This document shows, piece after piece, positions 6,857-13,764 of a stretch of 13,966 bases of DNA. The notes beneath the pieces are model-generated. The model had not been told where the DNA came from, made no database searches, and saw nothing but the letters and a program-made list of their open reading frames with translations. Made by a program: the position numbers and the translations under genes. The number at the start of each line of letters is the position of its first letter. Position 1 is the stretch's first letter. The stretch comes from DATNIB01 sp035604685 (lineage in GTDB: Bacteria; Actinomycetota; Acidimicrobiia; Acidimicrobiales; RAAP-2). The DNA lies in contig DATNIB010000027.1 in assembly GCA_035604685.1 (NCBI GenBank), forward strand, positions 1 to 13,966, written 5' to 3'.

Positions 6857-8062
6857 ATGCATCGGCGCATCGCGGCACGGGCCGCGGCCGTCGCGCCCTC
6901 GGCGACCCTCGCCGTCGACGCCGCGGCCAAGGCGCTGCAGGCGGCGGGGGAGCACGTCATCGGCTTTGGGGCGGGGGAGCCCGATTTCGCCACCCCCGCG
7001 CCCATCGTGGCGGCCGCCGCGGCCGCCTGCCTCGACCCGCAGAACCACCGCTACACGCCGACGGCCGGCCTGCCCGAGCTGCGCCGGGCCATCGCCGAGA
7101 AGACCCGGCGCGACTCGGGACTGTCCGTCGAGCCCGCCCAGGTGCTGGTGACCAACGGCGGCAAGCAGGCGGTGGCCCATGCGTTCGCCGTCCTGTGCGA
7201 TCCCGGCGACGAGGTCCTGGTGCTGGCCCCCTACTGGACGACCTACCCCGAGTCCGTGGCCCTGGCCGGGGGCACGCCCGTGATCGTGGGGACCGAGGAG
7301 GCCAACGGGTTCCGGGTGACGATGGAGGCCCTGACGGCCGCCGTGACCCCGCGCACCAAGGTGCTGCTCTTCGTGTCGCCGTCCAACCCGACCGGCGCCG
7401 TCTACCCGCCCCGCGAGGTGGAGGCGATCGGCCGTTGGGCGCTCGAGCAGGGGCTCTGGGTGGTGACCGACGAGATCTACGAGCACCTCGTGTACGGCTC
7501 GGCCGAGCACCGCTCGATGCCCGTGCTCGTCCCCGAGCTGGCCGACCGGTGCCTGGTGGTGAATGGCGTCGCCAAGACCTACGCCATGACGGGCTGGCGG
7601 GTGGGGTGGCTCATCGGCCCCACCGACGCGATCACGGCCGCCATCAACATCCAGTCCCACGAGACCTCCAACGTGGCCGACGTGTCCCAGCGCGCCGCGC
7701 TGGCCGCGGTCTCGGGCGACCTCTCCGCCGTGGCCGAGATGCGCACCGCCTTCGACCGGCGACGGCGCACGATCGTGTCCATGCTGAACGACATCGAGGG
7801 CGTGCACTGCGTCATGCCCGAGGGCGCGTTCTACGCGTTCCCCTCGGTGCGGGGGCTGCTCGGCAAGGAGATCGCCGGCCGCCGCCCGCAGACGAGCGCA
7901 GAGCTGGCCGAGATCTGCATCGACGTGGCGAAGGTGGCCGTCGTGCCGGGGGAGGCGTTCGGGGCACCGGGGTACTTCCGGATGTCCTACGCCCTGGGCG
8001 ACGACGACATGGTCGAGGGCGTGCGTCGGCTGGGCACCCTCTTCGCCGAGGCGCGGGACTAG
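6857..8062 (+). CDS. Aspartate aminotransferase-type PLP enzyme (class I, subgroup Ib)
   Basis: This fold-type I aminotransferase most likely exchanges amino groups between aspartate and 2-oxoglutarate; relatives also use prephenate or aromatic substrates. It has 401 residues from ATG 6857. Motifs: GAGEPDFATP (38-47), YTPTAGLPELR (66-76), PYWTTYPE (125-132), SNPTG (176-180), TDEIYEHLVY (204-213), the PLP-lysine segment NGVAKTYAMTGWRVGW (236-251, Lys240) and carboxylate-binding Arg375 in YFRMSYA. The start is chosen because the family begins with an RRIAARAAAVAPSATLAVD-like segment. An in-frame ATG at 6812 would overlap the divergent serC start and adds an unfamiliar extension. AGGGA sits only two bases before the chosen ATG. 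It is followed by serA on the same strand, 68 bp on. Confidence 0.9.
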   Translation: MHRRIAARAAAVAPSATLAVDAAAKALQAAGEHVIGFGAGEPDFATPAPIVAAAAAACLDPQNHRYTPTAGLPELRRAIAEKTRRDSGLSVEPAQVLVTNGGKQAVAHAFAVLCDPGDEVLVLAPYWTTYPESVALAGGTPVIVGTEEANGFRVTMEALTAAVTPRTKVLLFVSPSNPTGAVYPPREVEAIGRWALEQGLWVVTDEIYEHLVYGSAEHRSMPVLVPELADRCLVVNGVAKTYAMTGWRVGWLIGPTDAITAAINIQSHETSNVADVSQRAALAAVSGDLSAVAEMRTAFDRRRRTIVSMLNDIEGVHCVMPEGAFYAFPSVRGLLGKEIAGRRPQTSAELAEICIDVAKVAVVPGEAFGAPGYFRMSYALGDDDMVEGVRRLGTLFAEARD

Positions 8063-8066
8063 CGCT

Positions 8067-8084
8067 CGGGCCGCTGGCGGCCCG
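8067..8084 (+). terminator. GC hairpin between the aminotransferase gene and serA
   Basis: CGGGCCGC (8067-8074) is complementary to GCGGCCCG (8077-8084), giving a stem of about seven GC pairs with a CTGG loop five bases after the aminotransferase stop. No T-run follows, so it may be a weak terminator, an RNA-stabilising hairpin or chance in GC-rich DNA. If it works, it would separate serA expression partly from the upstream gene. Confidence 0.3.
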
Positions 8085-8130
8085 GCCGTTCCAACCACAC
8101 ACCGAAGGGGCGGGGCAGGAGAGCAGGGTC

Positions 8131-9702
8131 ATGGCACGGGTACTGGTCACCGAGAAGCTGGCCCAGCGCGGGCTCGATCTGCTCGCCGCAGCGGGGCATC
8201 AGGTCGACGTCCAGTTGGACCTCAGTCCGGCGGACCTGCTGGTCGCCATCGGTGGAGCCCAGGGCCTGATCATCCGCTCGGCCACCCAGGTCACGGCCGA
8301 CGTGCTGGCCGCCGGCACCGACCTGATCGTGGTCGGGCGGGCCGGCGTCGGCCTCGACAACGTCGACGTGCCGGCCGCCACCGAGCGCGGCGTCATGGTG
8401 GTCAACGCACCGGAGTCGAACATCCTCTCGGCCGCCGAGCAGGCGATGGCGCTCCTCTTGGCCCAGGCGCGCAACATCCCCCAGGCCCACGCCGCGCTGG
8501 TGGCCGGCCGTTGGGAGCGCGCCAAGTGGGAGGGCGTGGAGCTGCACGGCAAGACCCTCGGCATCATCGGCCTCGGCCGGGTCGGCGCCCTGGTGGCCCA
8601 GCGGGCGCTCGCCTTCGGGATGCGGCTCGTCGCCTACGACCCCTACGTGACCGTCGAGCGGGCGCGGCGCATGGGCGTCGAGCTGCGGTCCTTGGAGGAG
8701 CTGATGGCCGAGTCGGACATCGTCACGGTCCACCTGCCGAAGACCCCCGAGACGGTGGGACTGATCGGCCGAGACATGCTGGCCAAGGCCAAGCCGGGCA
8801 TCCGCATCATCAACACGGCCCGCGGGGGCATCGTCGACGAGGACGCCCTGGCCGAGGCGGTGCGCTCGGGGATCGTGGCGGGGGCCGGGATCGACGTCTT
8901 CACCAAGGAGCCGACCACCGAGTCGCCGCTCTTCGAGCTGGACTCGGTGGTGGTGAGCCCGCATCTCGGCGCGTCCACCGCCGAGGCCCAGGACAAGGCC
9001 GGGGTCACGATCGCCGAGCAGGTGCTGCTGGCGTTGGCCGGTGACTTCGTCCCATTCGCCGTCAACGTGGCGGCCACCGACGTGTCCGAGATCGTCCGGC
9101 CCTTCATGCCGCTGGCCGAGCAGCTGGGCCGGTTCTTCGGCTGCCTGCACGACGAGCTGCCCGACCGGCTCGACGTGGAGTTTCAGGGGCAGCTGGCCGC
9201 CAACCCGACCGGGATCCTCACCCTGCTCGTGTTGAAGGGCCTGTTCGCGGCGAGCACGGAGGAGCCCGTCACCTTCGTCAACGCGCCCCAGATGGCCGAG
9301 CGGCGCGGCCTGGCCATCCGGGAGACGTCGACGTCGACCTCGCGCGACTACGTGAACCTCATCACCTTGCGCTCGGGCTCACACGCCCTGAGCGGCACCT
9401 TGGCCGGGGCCGGGGTGGTAGGCGAGGCGCGGGTCGTCATGGTCGACGACCACGCGGTCGAGGTGCCGCCGTCCCCGCACATGCTGGTCGTGCGCAACGA
9501 CGACCGGCCGGGCATGATCGGCGTGGTCGGGACCGTGCTGGGCGACGCCGGGATCTCGATCTCGTCCATGGCCGTCGGGCCAAGCCGCCTGGACCGCACG
9601 GCGCTGATGGTCCTCTCGATCGAGGCCCCCGCCCCCGACGAGGCGCTCGGGCGGCTCCGCCAGGACCCGGGCATCTTGGACCTGCACCGGGTCAGCCTCT
9701 GA
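8131..9702 (+). CDS. serA: D-3-phosphoglycerate dehydrogenase (long form with ACT domain)
   Basis: SerA oxidises 3-phosphoglycerate to 3-phosphohydroxypyruvate with NAD, the committing step of serine synthesis. It has 523 residues, the long actinobacterial form. The order is: N-terminal substrate domain (about 1-95) with RAGVGLDNVDV (70-80); NAD domain with GIIGLGRVG (144-152) and Asp170; catalytic Arg231 in NTARGGIVDE, Glu260 in TKEP and His278 in SPHLGAS; an intervening allosteric substrate-binding domain (about 315-445); and a C-terminal ACT domain (about 450-523) opening with LVVRNDDRPGMIGVVG. The ACT domain normally binds serine for feedback inhibition. ATG 8131 has AGGAG (8117-8121) nine bases upstream; the open frame reaching further upstream is only a shadow. 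serC lies nearby on the other strand. Confidence 0.97.
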   Translation: MARVLVTEKLAQRGLDLLAAAGHQVDVQLDLSPADLLVAIGGAQGLIIRSATQVTADVLAAGTDLIVVGRAGVGLDNVDVPAATERGVMVVNAPESNILSAAEQAMALLLAQARNIPQAHAALVAGRWERAKWEGVELHGKTLGIIGLGRVGALVAQRALAFGMRLVAYDPYVTVERARRMGVELRSLEELMAESDIVTVHLPKTPETVGLIGRDMLAKAKPGIRIINTARGGIVDEDALAEAVRSGIVAGAGIDVFTKEPTTESPLFELDSVVVSPHLGASTAEAQDKAGVTIAEQVLLALAGDFVPFAVNVAATDVSEIVRPFMPLAEQLGRFFGCLHDELPDRLDVEFQGQLAANPTGILTLLVLKGLFAASTEEPVTFVNAPQMAERRGLAIRETSTSTSRDYVNLITLRSGSHALSGTLAGAGVVGEARVVMVDDHAVEVPPSPHMLVVRNDDRPGMIGVVGTVLGDAGISISSMAVGPSRLDRTALMVLSIEAPAPDEALGRLRQDPGILDLHRVSL

Positions 9703-9717
9703 GCGAGGCGACGTTCC

Positions 9718-9909
9718 TCAAGCGGACGGGCCGGGGGAGCCCGGCGCCTTGGGGACCGGGGGCCAGCTGCCCCCGCTGCGGGGGGAGCCTCCCGGCGGGC
9801 CGCCCGGGCCGGGGCGCAACCAGCGCTGGACCAGTGCGCCGAGCACGCCCACGATCACCAGGCGGCGCAGGCGGTGGCGGCGCTTCTTCGGCTTGTCGGT
9901 CGAACCCAC
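9718..9909 (-). CDS. Small single-helix membrane protein, function unknown
   Basis: From GTG 9909 this gives about 63 residues: a basic stretch DKPKKRRHRLRR, one hydrophobic segment LVIVGVLGALVQRWL, then a Gly/Pro/Ser-rich tail. The pattern of a positive N-terminus, one helix and a low-complexity tail suggests a small inner-membrane protein with its N-terminus in the cytoplasm. On the minus strand, TACCGT stands seven bases before the GTG, which is the usual -10-to-start distance of leaderless actinobacterial genes. The frame stays open up to ATG 9972, giving 84 residues, but that extension does not look protein-like. It converges on serA with 15 bp between stops. I do not recognise a family, and the GC-rich tail makes chance a real possibility. 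Confidence 0.45.
   Translation of the reverse strand: MGSTDKPKKRRHRLRRLVIVGVLGALVQRWLRPGPGGPPGGSPRSGGSWPPVPKAPGSPGPSA
9730..9745. terminator. Possible GC hairpin terminator after serA
   Basis: GCCGGG (9730-9735) pairs with CCCGGC (9740-9745) around a GGAG loop, 28 bases after the serA stop and inside the 3' end of the small minus-strand ORF. No T-tract is present. Such stems arise readily in GC-rich DNA, so the role is uncertain. Confidence 0.25.
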
Positions 9910-9964
9910 TCCCGAGACGGTAGCGGAGTCGGGGCGCCGTTCGTCCGGTCGCCCCAGCCGGCGC

Positions 9965-9987
9965 GTTAACAATCACCTAACAACTTC
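9965..9987 (+). promoter_or_regulatory. AT-rich tandem repeat, Pho-box-like, upstream of DUF1800
   Basis: TTAACA (9966-9971) and CTAACA (9977-9982) repeat with an 11-bp period, so both face the same side of the helix. The stretch is the most AT-rich patch in this neighbourhood. Tandem TTAACA-like hexamers five bases apart are the form of PhoP sites in Bacillus, and 11-bp direct repeats are also bound by actinobacterial PhoP/RegX3-type regulators. It lies 88-110 bp before the chosen DUF1800 start and just upstream of the divergent small gene. It may simply be part of a promoter. Confidence 0.35.
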
Positions 9988-10074
9988 GCCACCGGCCGCT
10001 CACGGATGGGGTGGAGCATGGAGGGCCGTGGGACGACGCGATCCGGTGAGCGGGCGACGAGGGAAGCGGGGCCG

Positions 10075-11400
10075 GTGAGCCTCGACCCGACGACCGCCGT
10101 CGCCCTGCTCCACCGACGCCTCGGGTTCGGGGCGACGGCCGACGAGCTGTCGTCGTCGGTCTCTGCCGGCTACTCGGCGACGGTGCGCTCGCTCCTCGCC
10201 GGCCTCACCCAGCCCGACCCCGGCGGCGACGCGGTCACCCTCCCCACCTTCACGCCCCTGCCCACCTCGCTCGCCCAGCTGCGCACCAACGTGGCGGCCC
10301 GCCAGGCCTACTTCCAACAGCTGCGCGCCGAGACCCGCGCGCTGGTCGTGTGGTGGCTGGCCCGCATGGTGGGCACCTCCACGCCGGCGCGCGAGAAGCT
10401 CACGTTCCTCTTGCACGGGCACTTCCCGACGGCGGTCTCCAAGGTCCGCTACCCCCAGTTCATGTACGGGCAGAACCAGCTGTTCCGGACGGCGGGGCCG
10501 GGGGACTTCGCGGCGCTCGCCCAGGCGGTGGCCGTCGACCCGGCCATGCTCATCTGGCTCGACGCCGCGTCGGACCTGGCCAGCGACCCCAACGAGAACT
10601 TCGCCCGCGAGCTCATGGAGCGCTTCACCATGGGCATCGGCACCTACACCGAGGCCGATGTCCGCGCCGCTGCCTACTGCTTCACGGGGTGGCAGCTCAA
10701 CCTGCGGACCGGAAAGTTCTCGATCTCGGCGCTCGACCACTCGAGCGCCCCCCAGACCTTCCTCGGCCACTCGGGCATCAACTCGGGCCAGCAGGTGATC
10801 GAGCTCGCCACCTCGACGACCGCCTCGTCACGCTACGTCCCGTCGGCGTTCTGGAGCCACCTGGCGGCGCCGGTCACCCCGACCAGCAAGGTCGCCCTCG
10901 ACCTCGCGCCCGCCTATGCCGCCGACCGCAGCGTGGCGCACCTCCTGCAGGCCATCGTCGAGCACCCCGACTTCGCCACCACGGCGACGTTGGACGGCCT
11001 CATCAAGCAGCCGGTCGAGTACGTGGTGGGCGCACTGCGCGCCCTCGGGGTGACCGCCGCCGAGGTGCAACGCCTACCCGGCGGCCTCCTCCCGATCCTG
11101 GCCGGGCTGGGGCAGATCCCGCTGGACCCGCCGAGCGTCGGCGGCTGGGACCAGAACGGCTACTGGCTGTCGACCGCGGCTGCATTGGTGCGCTGGGAGT
11201 TCGCCAGCGCCCTGGCGCACCGCGCGGACATCTCGGCGGTGGCCGACGCGCCGAAGGCGTCGCGGGTGGACGCCGCCGCCCAGCTGCTGTCGGTCCCGAC
11301 CTGGTCGTCGGCGACCGCCAAGGGGCTGGCCCGCGCCGCCGGCAACCCGCCCGAGCTGGTGACCCTCGCCCTGGTCTCGCCCGAATACGTGCGTAACTGA
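10075..11400 (+). CDS. DUF1800 family protein
   Basis: This 441-residue protein belongs to the DUF1800 family, whose biochemical role is not established. Diagnostic blocks are PTTAVALLHRRLGFGAT near the start, REKLTFLLHGHF (106-117), FMYGQNQLFR (129-138), DPAMLIWLD (155-163), PNENFARELMERFTMG (172-187), and YTEADVRAAAYCFTGW (191-206). No signal peptide or membrane helix is evident. GTG 10075 is chosen because GAGGGAAG (10059-10066) lies eight bases upstream and the family-like sequence begins right there. In-frame ATGs at 10006 and 10018 would add about 20 residues of unfamiliar Arg/Gly-rich sequence. The stop is separated by one base from an in-frame ATG of the next gene, a DUF1501 protein. 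The two families are commonly neighbours and presumably act together. Confidence 0.9.
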   Translation: MSLDPTTAVALLHRRLGFGATADELSSSVSAGYSATVRSLLAGLTQPDPGGDAVTLPTFTPLPTSLAQLRTNVAARQAYFQQLRAETRALVVWWLARMVGTSTPAREKLTFLLHGHFPTAVSKVRYPQFMYGQNQLFRTAGPGDFAALAQAVAVDPAMLIWLDAASDLASDPNENFARELMERFTMGIGTYTEADVRAAAYCFTGWQLNLRTGKFSISALDHSSAPQTFLGHSGINSGQQVIELATSTTASSRYVPSAFWSHLAAPVTPTSKVALDLAPAYAADRSVAHLLQAIVEHPDFATTATLDGLIKQPVEYVVGALRALGVTAAEVQRLPGGLLPILAGLGQIPLDPPSVGGWDQNGYWLSTAAALVRWEFASALAHRADISAVADAPKASRVDAAAQLLSVPTWSSATAKGLARAAGNPPELVTLALVSPEYVRN

Positions 11401-11434
11401 CATGACGGCACCCCAAGAGCCGAGGAGTCCGACC

Positions 11435-12751
11435 GTGACCGCACCGCTGGCGCCGGCCCGGCCGCCGATGAGCCGCCGCCGATTCCTGTCGCTGGCCGCC
11501 GCCGGGGGCGCGGCCGGGATGCTGGGACCGGCCCTGTGGGAGCAGCTGGTTACCGCGGCACCGACCTCGGGCTCGACCAAGTCCCCCTCCACCACCGGCC
11601 GGACGCTCGTGCTCGTCACCCTCTACGGCGGAAACGACGGCCTCAACACCGTCATCCCCTACACCGACCCGGCCTACGCGGCGGCCAGGGGCTTCCTCGC
11701 CATCGACCCGAGCACGGTGCTCGACCTCGCCGACGGCTTCGGCCTGCACCCCGGCATGCCGCGCCTGCAGGCGCTCTGGAAAGCGGGCCACCTGGGCATC
11801 GTCCACGGGGTCGGCTTTGCCGACCCCAACTACAGCCACTTCCAGTCGATGGACATCTGGCAGACGGCCCTGCCCCAGGACCCGTCGGGGACGGGCTGGC
11901 TCGGCCGTTGGCTGGACAAGACCAACGCGTCGCCGCTGCGGGCCGTGGCGATCGGGCCGTCGGTGCCGACGGTGCTCGCGGGCGACAAGGTGCAGGCGGC
12001 GGCCATCCCGCCCGGGCCCATCCAGCTCCCCGGCAGCCCCACCGAGGTCGCCCTCTACCGGTCCCTGGCCGGCGGCGACGCGAGCCAGCCCGGCCTGCTG
12101 GCCGAGGCCGCCCGCTCCAACGCCAACCTGCTCACGGTCAACGCCACGCTCGGTCCGATCCTGACCAAGACCGAGCACGCCAACCCCCTCCACCTGACCG
12201 GCGCGGAGGCGCCGACCCTCGACGGGTCCGAGCAGGCCCTCGCCGCGGCCAACGGCGGCGGCGGCCTCTCGGTCGCCAACGTGCTGTCCACCCAGCTCTC
12301 GGTCGTCGCCAACCTGCTGTTGGCCGGCGTGCCGACCGACGTGTTCAGCGTCGAGCTCGGCGGGTTCGACACCCACACGAACGAGCTCGCCACCCAGACC
12401 GCGCTGCTGGGCGAGCTCGACACCGGGGTCGGTGCCTTCCTCGACGCCATCTCGCACACCAAGCGGGGCCAGGAGACGGTGGTCGTCGTCTACACCGAGT
12501 TCGGCCGCCGGGTCGCGGCCAACGCCAGCCAGGGGACCGACCACGGGTGGGCCAACGTCGTGTTCGTGGCCGGCCACCCGGTGAAGGGCGGCTTCTACGG
12601 CGAGCCCCCCAGCCTGACCGCGCTGTCCGAGGGCAACCAGCCCTTCACGACCGACTTCCGCCGGGTGCTCGCAACGGTGCTCGACCAGGTGATCGGCGTG
12701 GACCCCAAGGTCTTCCTGCAGGGCTCCTTCCCCCAGGTGGCGTTCCTCTAG
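11435..12751 (+). CDS. DUF1501 family protein with Tat signal
   Basis: This is a 438-residue DUF1501 protein, to my knowledge placed with the alkaline phosphatase-like fold; its substrate is unknown. It opens with a twin-arginine signal, SRRRFLSLAAAGGAAGM (13-29), so it should be exported folded. Conserved blocks are VTLYGGNDGLNTVIPY (61-76), GFGLHPGMPRL (101-111), NYSHFQSMDIWQT (132-144), GGFDTH (309-314), YTEFGRR (353-359) and GTDHGWAN (367-374). The Asp and His residues of the last three are candidates for metal or substrate binding. GTG 11435 has a strong GAGGAG (11422-11427) seven bases upstream; ATG 11402 is possible but has no Shine-Dalgarno sequence. It is co-oriented with and almost touches the DUF1800 gene, so one transcript is likely. 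Candidate export through Tat distinguishes it from DUF1800, which shows no signal. Confidence 0.9.
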   Translation: MTAPLAPARPPMSRRRFLSLAAAGGAAGMLGPALWEQLVTAAPTSGSTKSPSTTGRTLVLVTLYGGNDGLNTVIPYTDPAYAAARGFLAIDPSTVLDLADGFGLHPGMPRLQALWKAGHLGIVHGVGFADPNYSHFQSMDIWQTALPQDPSGTGWLGRWLDKTNASPLRAVAIGPSVPTVLAGDKVQAAAIPPGPIQLPGSPTEVALYRSLAGGDASQPGLLAEAARSNANLLTVNATLGPILTKTEHANPLHLTGAEAPTLDGSEQALAAANGGGGLSVANVLSTQLSVVANLLLAGVPTDVFSVELGGFDTHTNELATQTALLGELDTGVGAFLDAISHTKRGQETVVVVYTEFGRRVAANASQGTDHGWANVVFVAGHPVKGGFYGEPPSLTALSEGNQPFTTDFRRVLATVLDQVIGVDPKVFLQGSFPQVAFL

Positions 12752-12781
12752 TCCGCAATCGGTCGGGCCGGCGGTGACCGG

Positions 12782-12808
12782 TACGCTCGTGGCGCAACGG
12801 CGGAGGGG
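12782..12808 (+). promoter_or_regulatory. Possible -10 box and strong ribosome binding site of the radical SAM gene
   Basis: TACGCT (12782-12787) fits the actinobacterial -10 pattern TAnnnT, and GGAGGGG (12802-12808) is a strong Shine-Dalgarno sequence eight bases before ATG 12817. No clear -35 is seen. The 65-bp gap after DUF1501 is long enough for a separate promoter, so the gene may be expressed on its own. Confidence 0.4.
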
Positions 12809-12816
12809 CGGCGCAC

Positions 12817-13764
12817 ATGGTCTCGGACCGGTACCGAGTCATCGACGGCAGGATCCGCAACTCCAAGTGCGAGATCAACGTGGCCGAGCACTGCAACCTC
12901 TCCTGTCAGGGCTGCAGCCACCTGTCCCCGGTCCTGCCCAAGCACTTCGTCGAGCCCGCCCAGGTCTCGAGGGATCTCTCCATGCTCGCCCGCCACTACC
13001 GGGCCGATGAGGTGCGACTCATGGGCGGCGAGCCGCTGCTCCACCCGGACCTCGTGTCGGTGGTGGCCGCCGTCCGGGCCAGCGGGATCACCCCCCGGGT
13101 CTGCGTCGTCACCAACGGGCTGCTGTTGGCCCGGATGGGGAAGCGCTTCTTTGAAGCGGTGGACGCGGTCGAGATCTCGCTCTACCCCGGCCGGAGTCCG
13201 ACCGCCGAACAGGAGGCCCGCGTCGGGGCGCTGGCCCGCGCCCACGAGGTCGATCTCATGGCCACCCGCGTGAGCCAGTTCCGCCGGCCCTACACCGAGA
13301 TTCGAAACCGCGACGAGGCGTTGGTCGAGCGGGTGTACCGGTCGTGCAAGGTCGCGCACGAGTGGCGCTGCCACGCCGTGGCGGACGGGCTGTTCTTCCG
13401 TTGTCCGCAGTCCTACTTCCTGCCCAAGGTGCTCACAGAGCACTTCGAGCGGCCCGACGTGGACGCCCTCCCCATCGACGACACCGACGACTTCGGGGAA
13501 CGCCTGCTCGCCTTCCTCAACGCGCCCGGACCCCTGGCCTCGTGCTCCCAGTGCCTCGGCACGTCGGGGAGCCTCGTCGACCACGTCCAGATCCGCCGCG
13601 ACCAGTTCCGCGCCGCCCAGCAGATCCCGGCGGCGGACATGATCTCGCGCCGTCGGCGGTTCCCCTGGGCGGCTGGGTCGGGGCGCAGGCCCCTCGGGTC
13701 CGTCTACCGCCGGCTCAGGCGGGCGGCCGCACGGCAGGGACGGGCGCGGGCGCTCGACCGGTAG
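12817..13764 (+). CDS. Radical SAM protein with Twitch/SPASM-like auxiliary cysteines
   Basis: This 315-residue protein carries the radical SAM cluster motif CNLSCQGC (Cys26, Cys30, Cys33) and the SAM-binding MGGEP (69-73), so it should cut S-adenosylmethionine to a 5'-deoxyadenosyl radical. Further cysteines at 177, 185, 196, 243 and 246 follow. Cys177-x13-Gly191-x4-Cys196 fits the CX9-15GX4C signature of Twitch/SPASM domains, and Cys243-x2-Cys246 could complete an auxiliary iron-sulfur cluster. Enzymes of this type include peptide-modifying maturases and alcohol dehydrogenases such as BtrN; which substrate applies here cannot be told. No precursor peptide gene is evident nearby. The C-terminal 40 residues are Arg-rich. 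The protein is probably cytoplasmic. The 3' end overlaps a predicted opposite-strand gene by 50 bp. Confidence 0.88.
   Translation: MVSDRYRVIDGRIRNSKCEINVAEHCNLSCQGCSHLSPVLPKHFVEPAQVSRDLSMLARHYRADEVRLMGGEPLLHPDLVSVVAAVRASGITPRVCVVTNGLLLARMGKRFFEAVDAVEISLYPGRSPTAEQEARVGALARAHEVDLMATRVSQFRRPYTEIRNRDEALVERVYRSCKVAHEWRCHAVADGLFFRCPQSYFLPKVLTEHFERPDVDALPIDDTDDFGERLLAFLNAPGPLASCSQCLGTSGSLVDHVQIRRDQFRAAQQIPAADMISRRRRFPWAAGSGRRPLGSVYRRLRRAAARQGRARALDR

Noticed and set aside
6733..8130. Apparent long N-terminal extension of serA
   Set aside because: The extension is an out-of-frame reading of the aminotransferase gene; SerA begins at ATG 8131 with a good ribosome binding site.
9692..9976. 94-residue minus-strand frame overlapping the small membrane protein
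   Set aside because: Pro/Arg-rich with no hydrophobic helix or start signal; the neighbouring frame with the helix is the better candidate.
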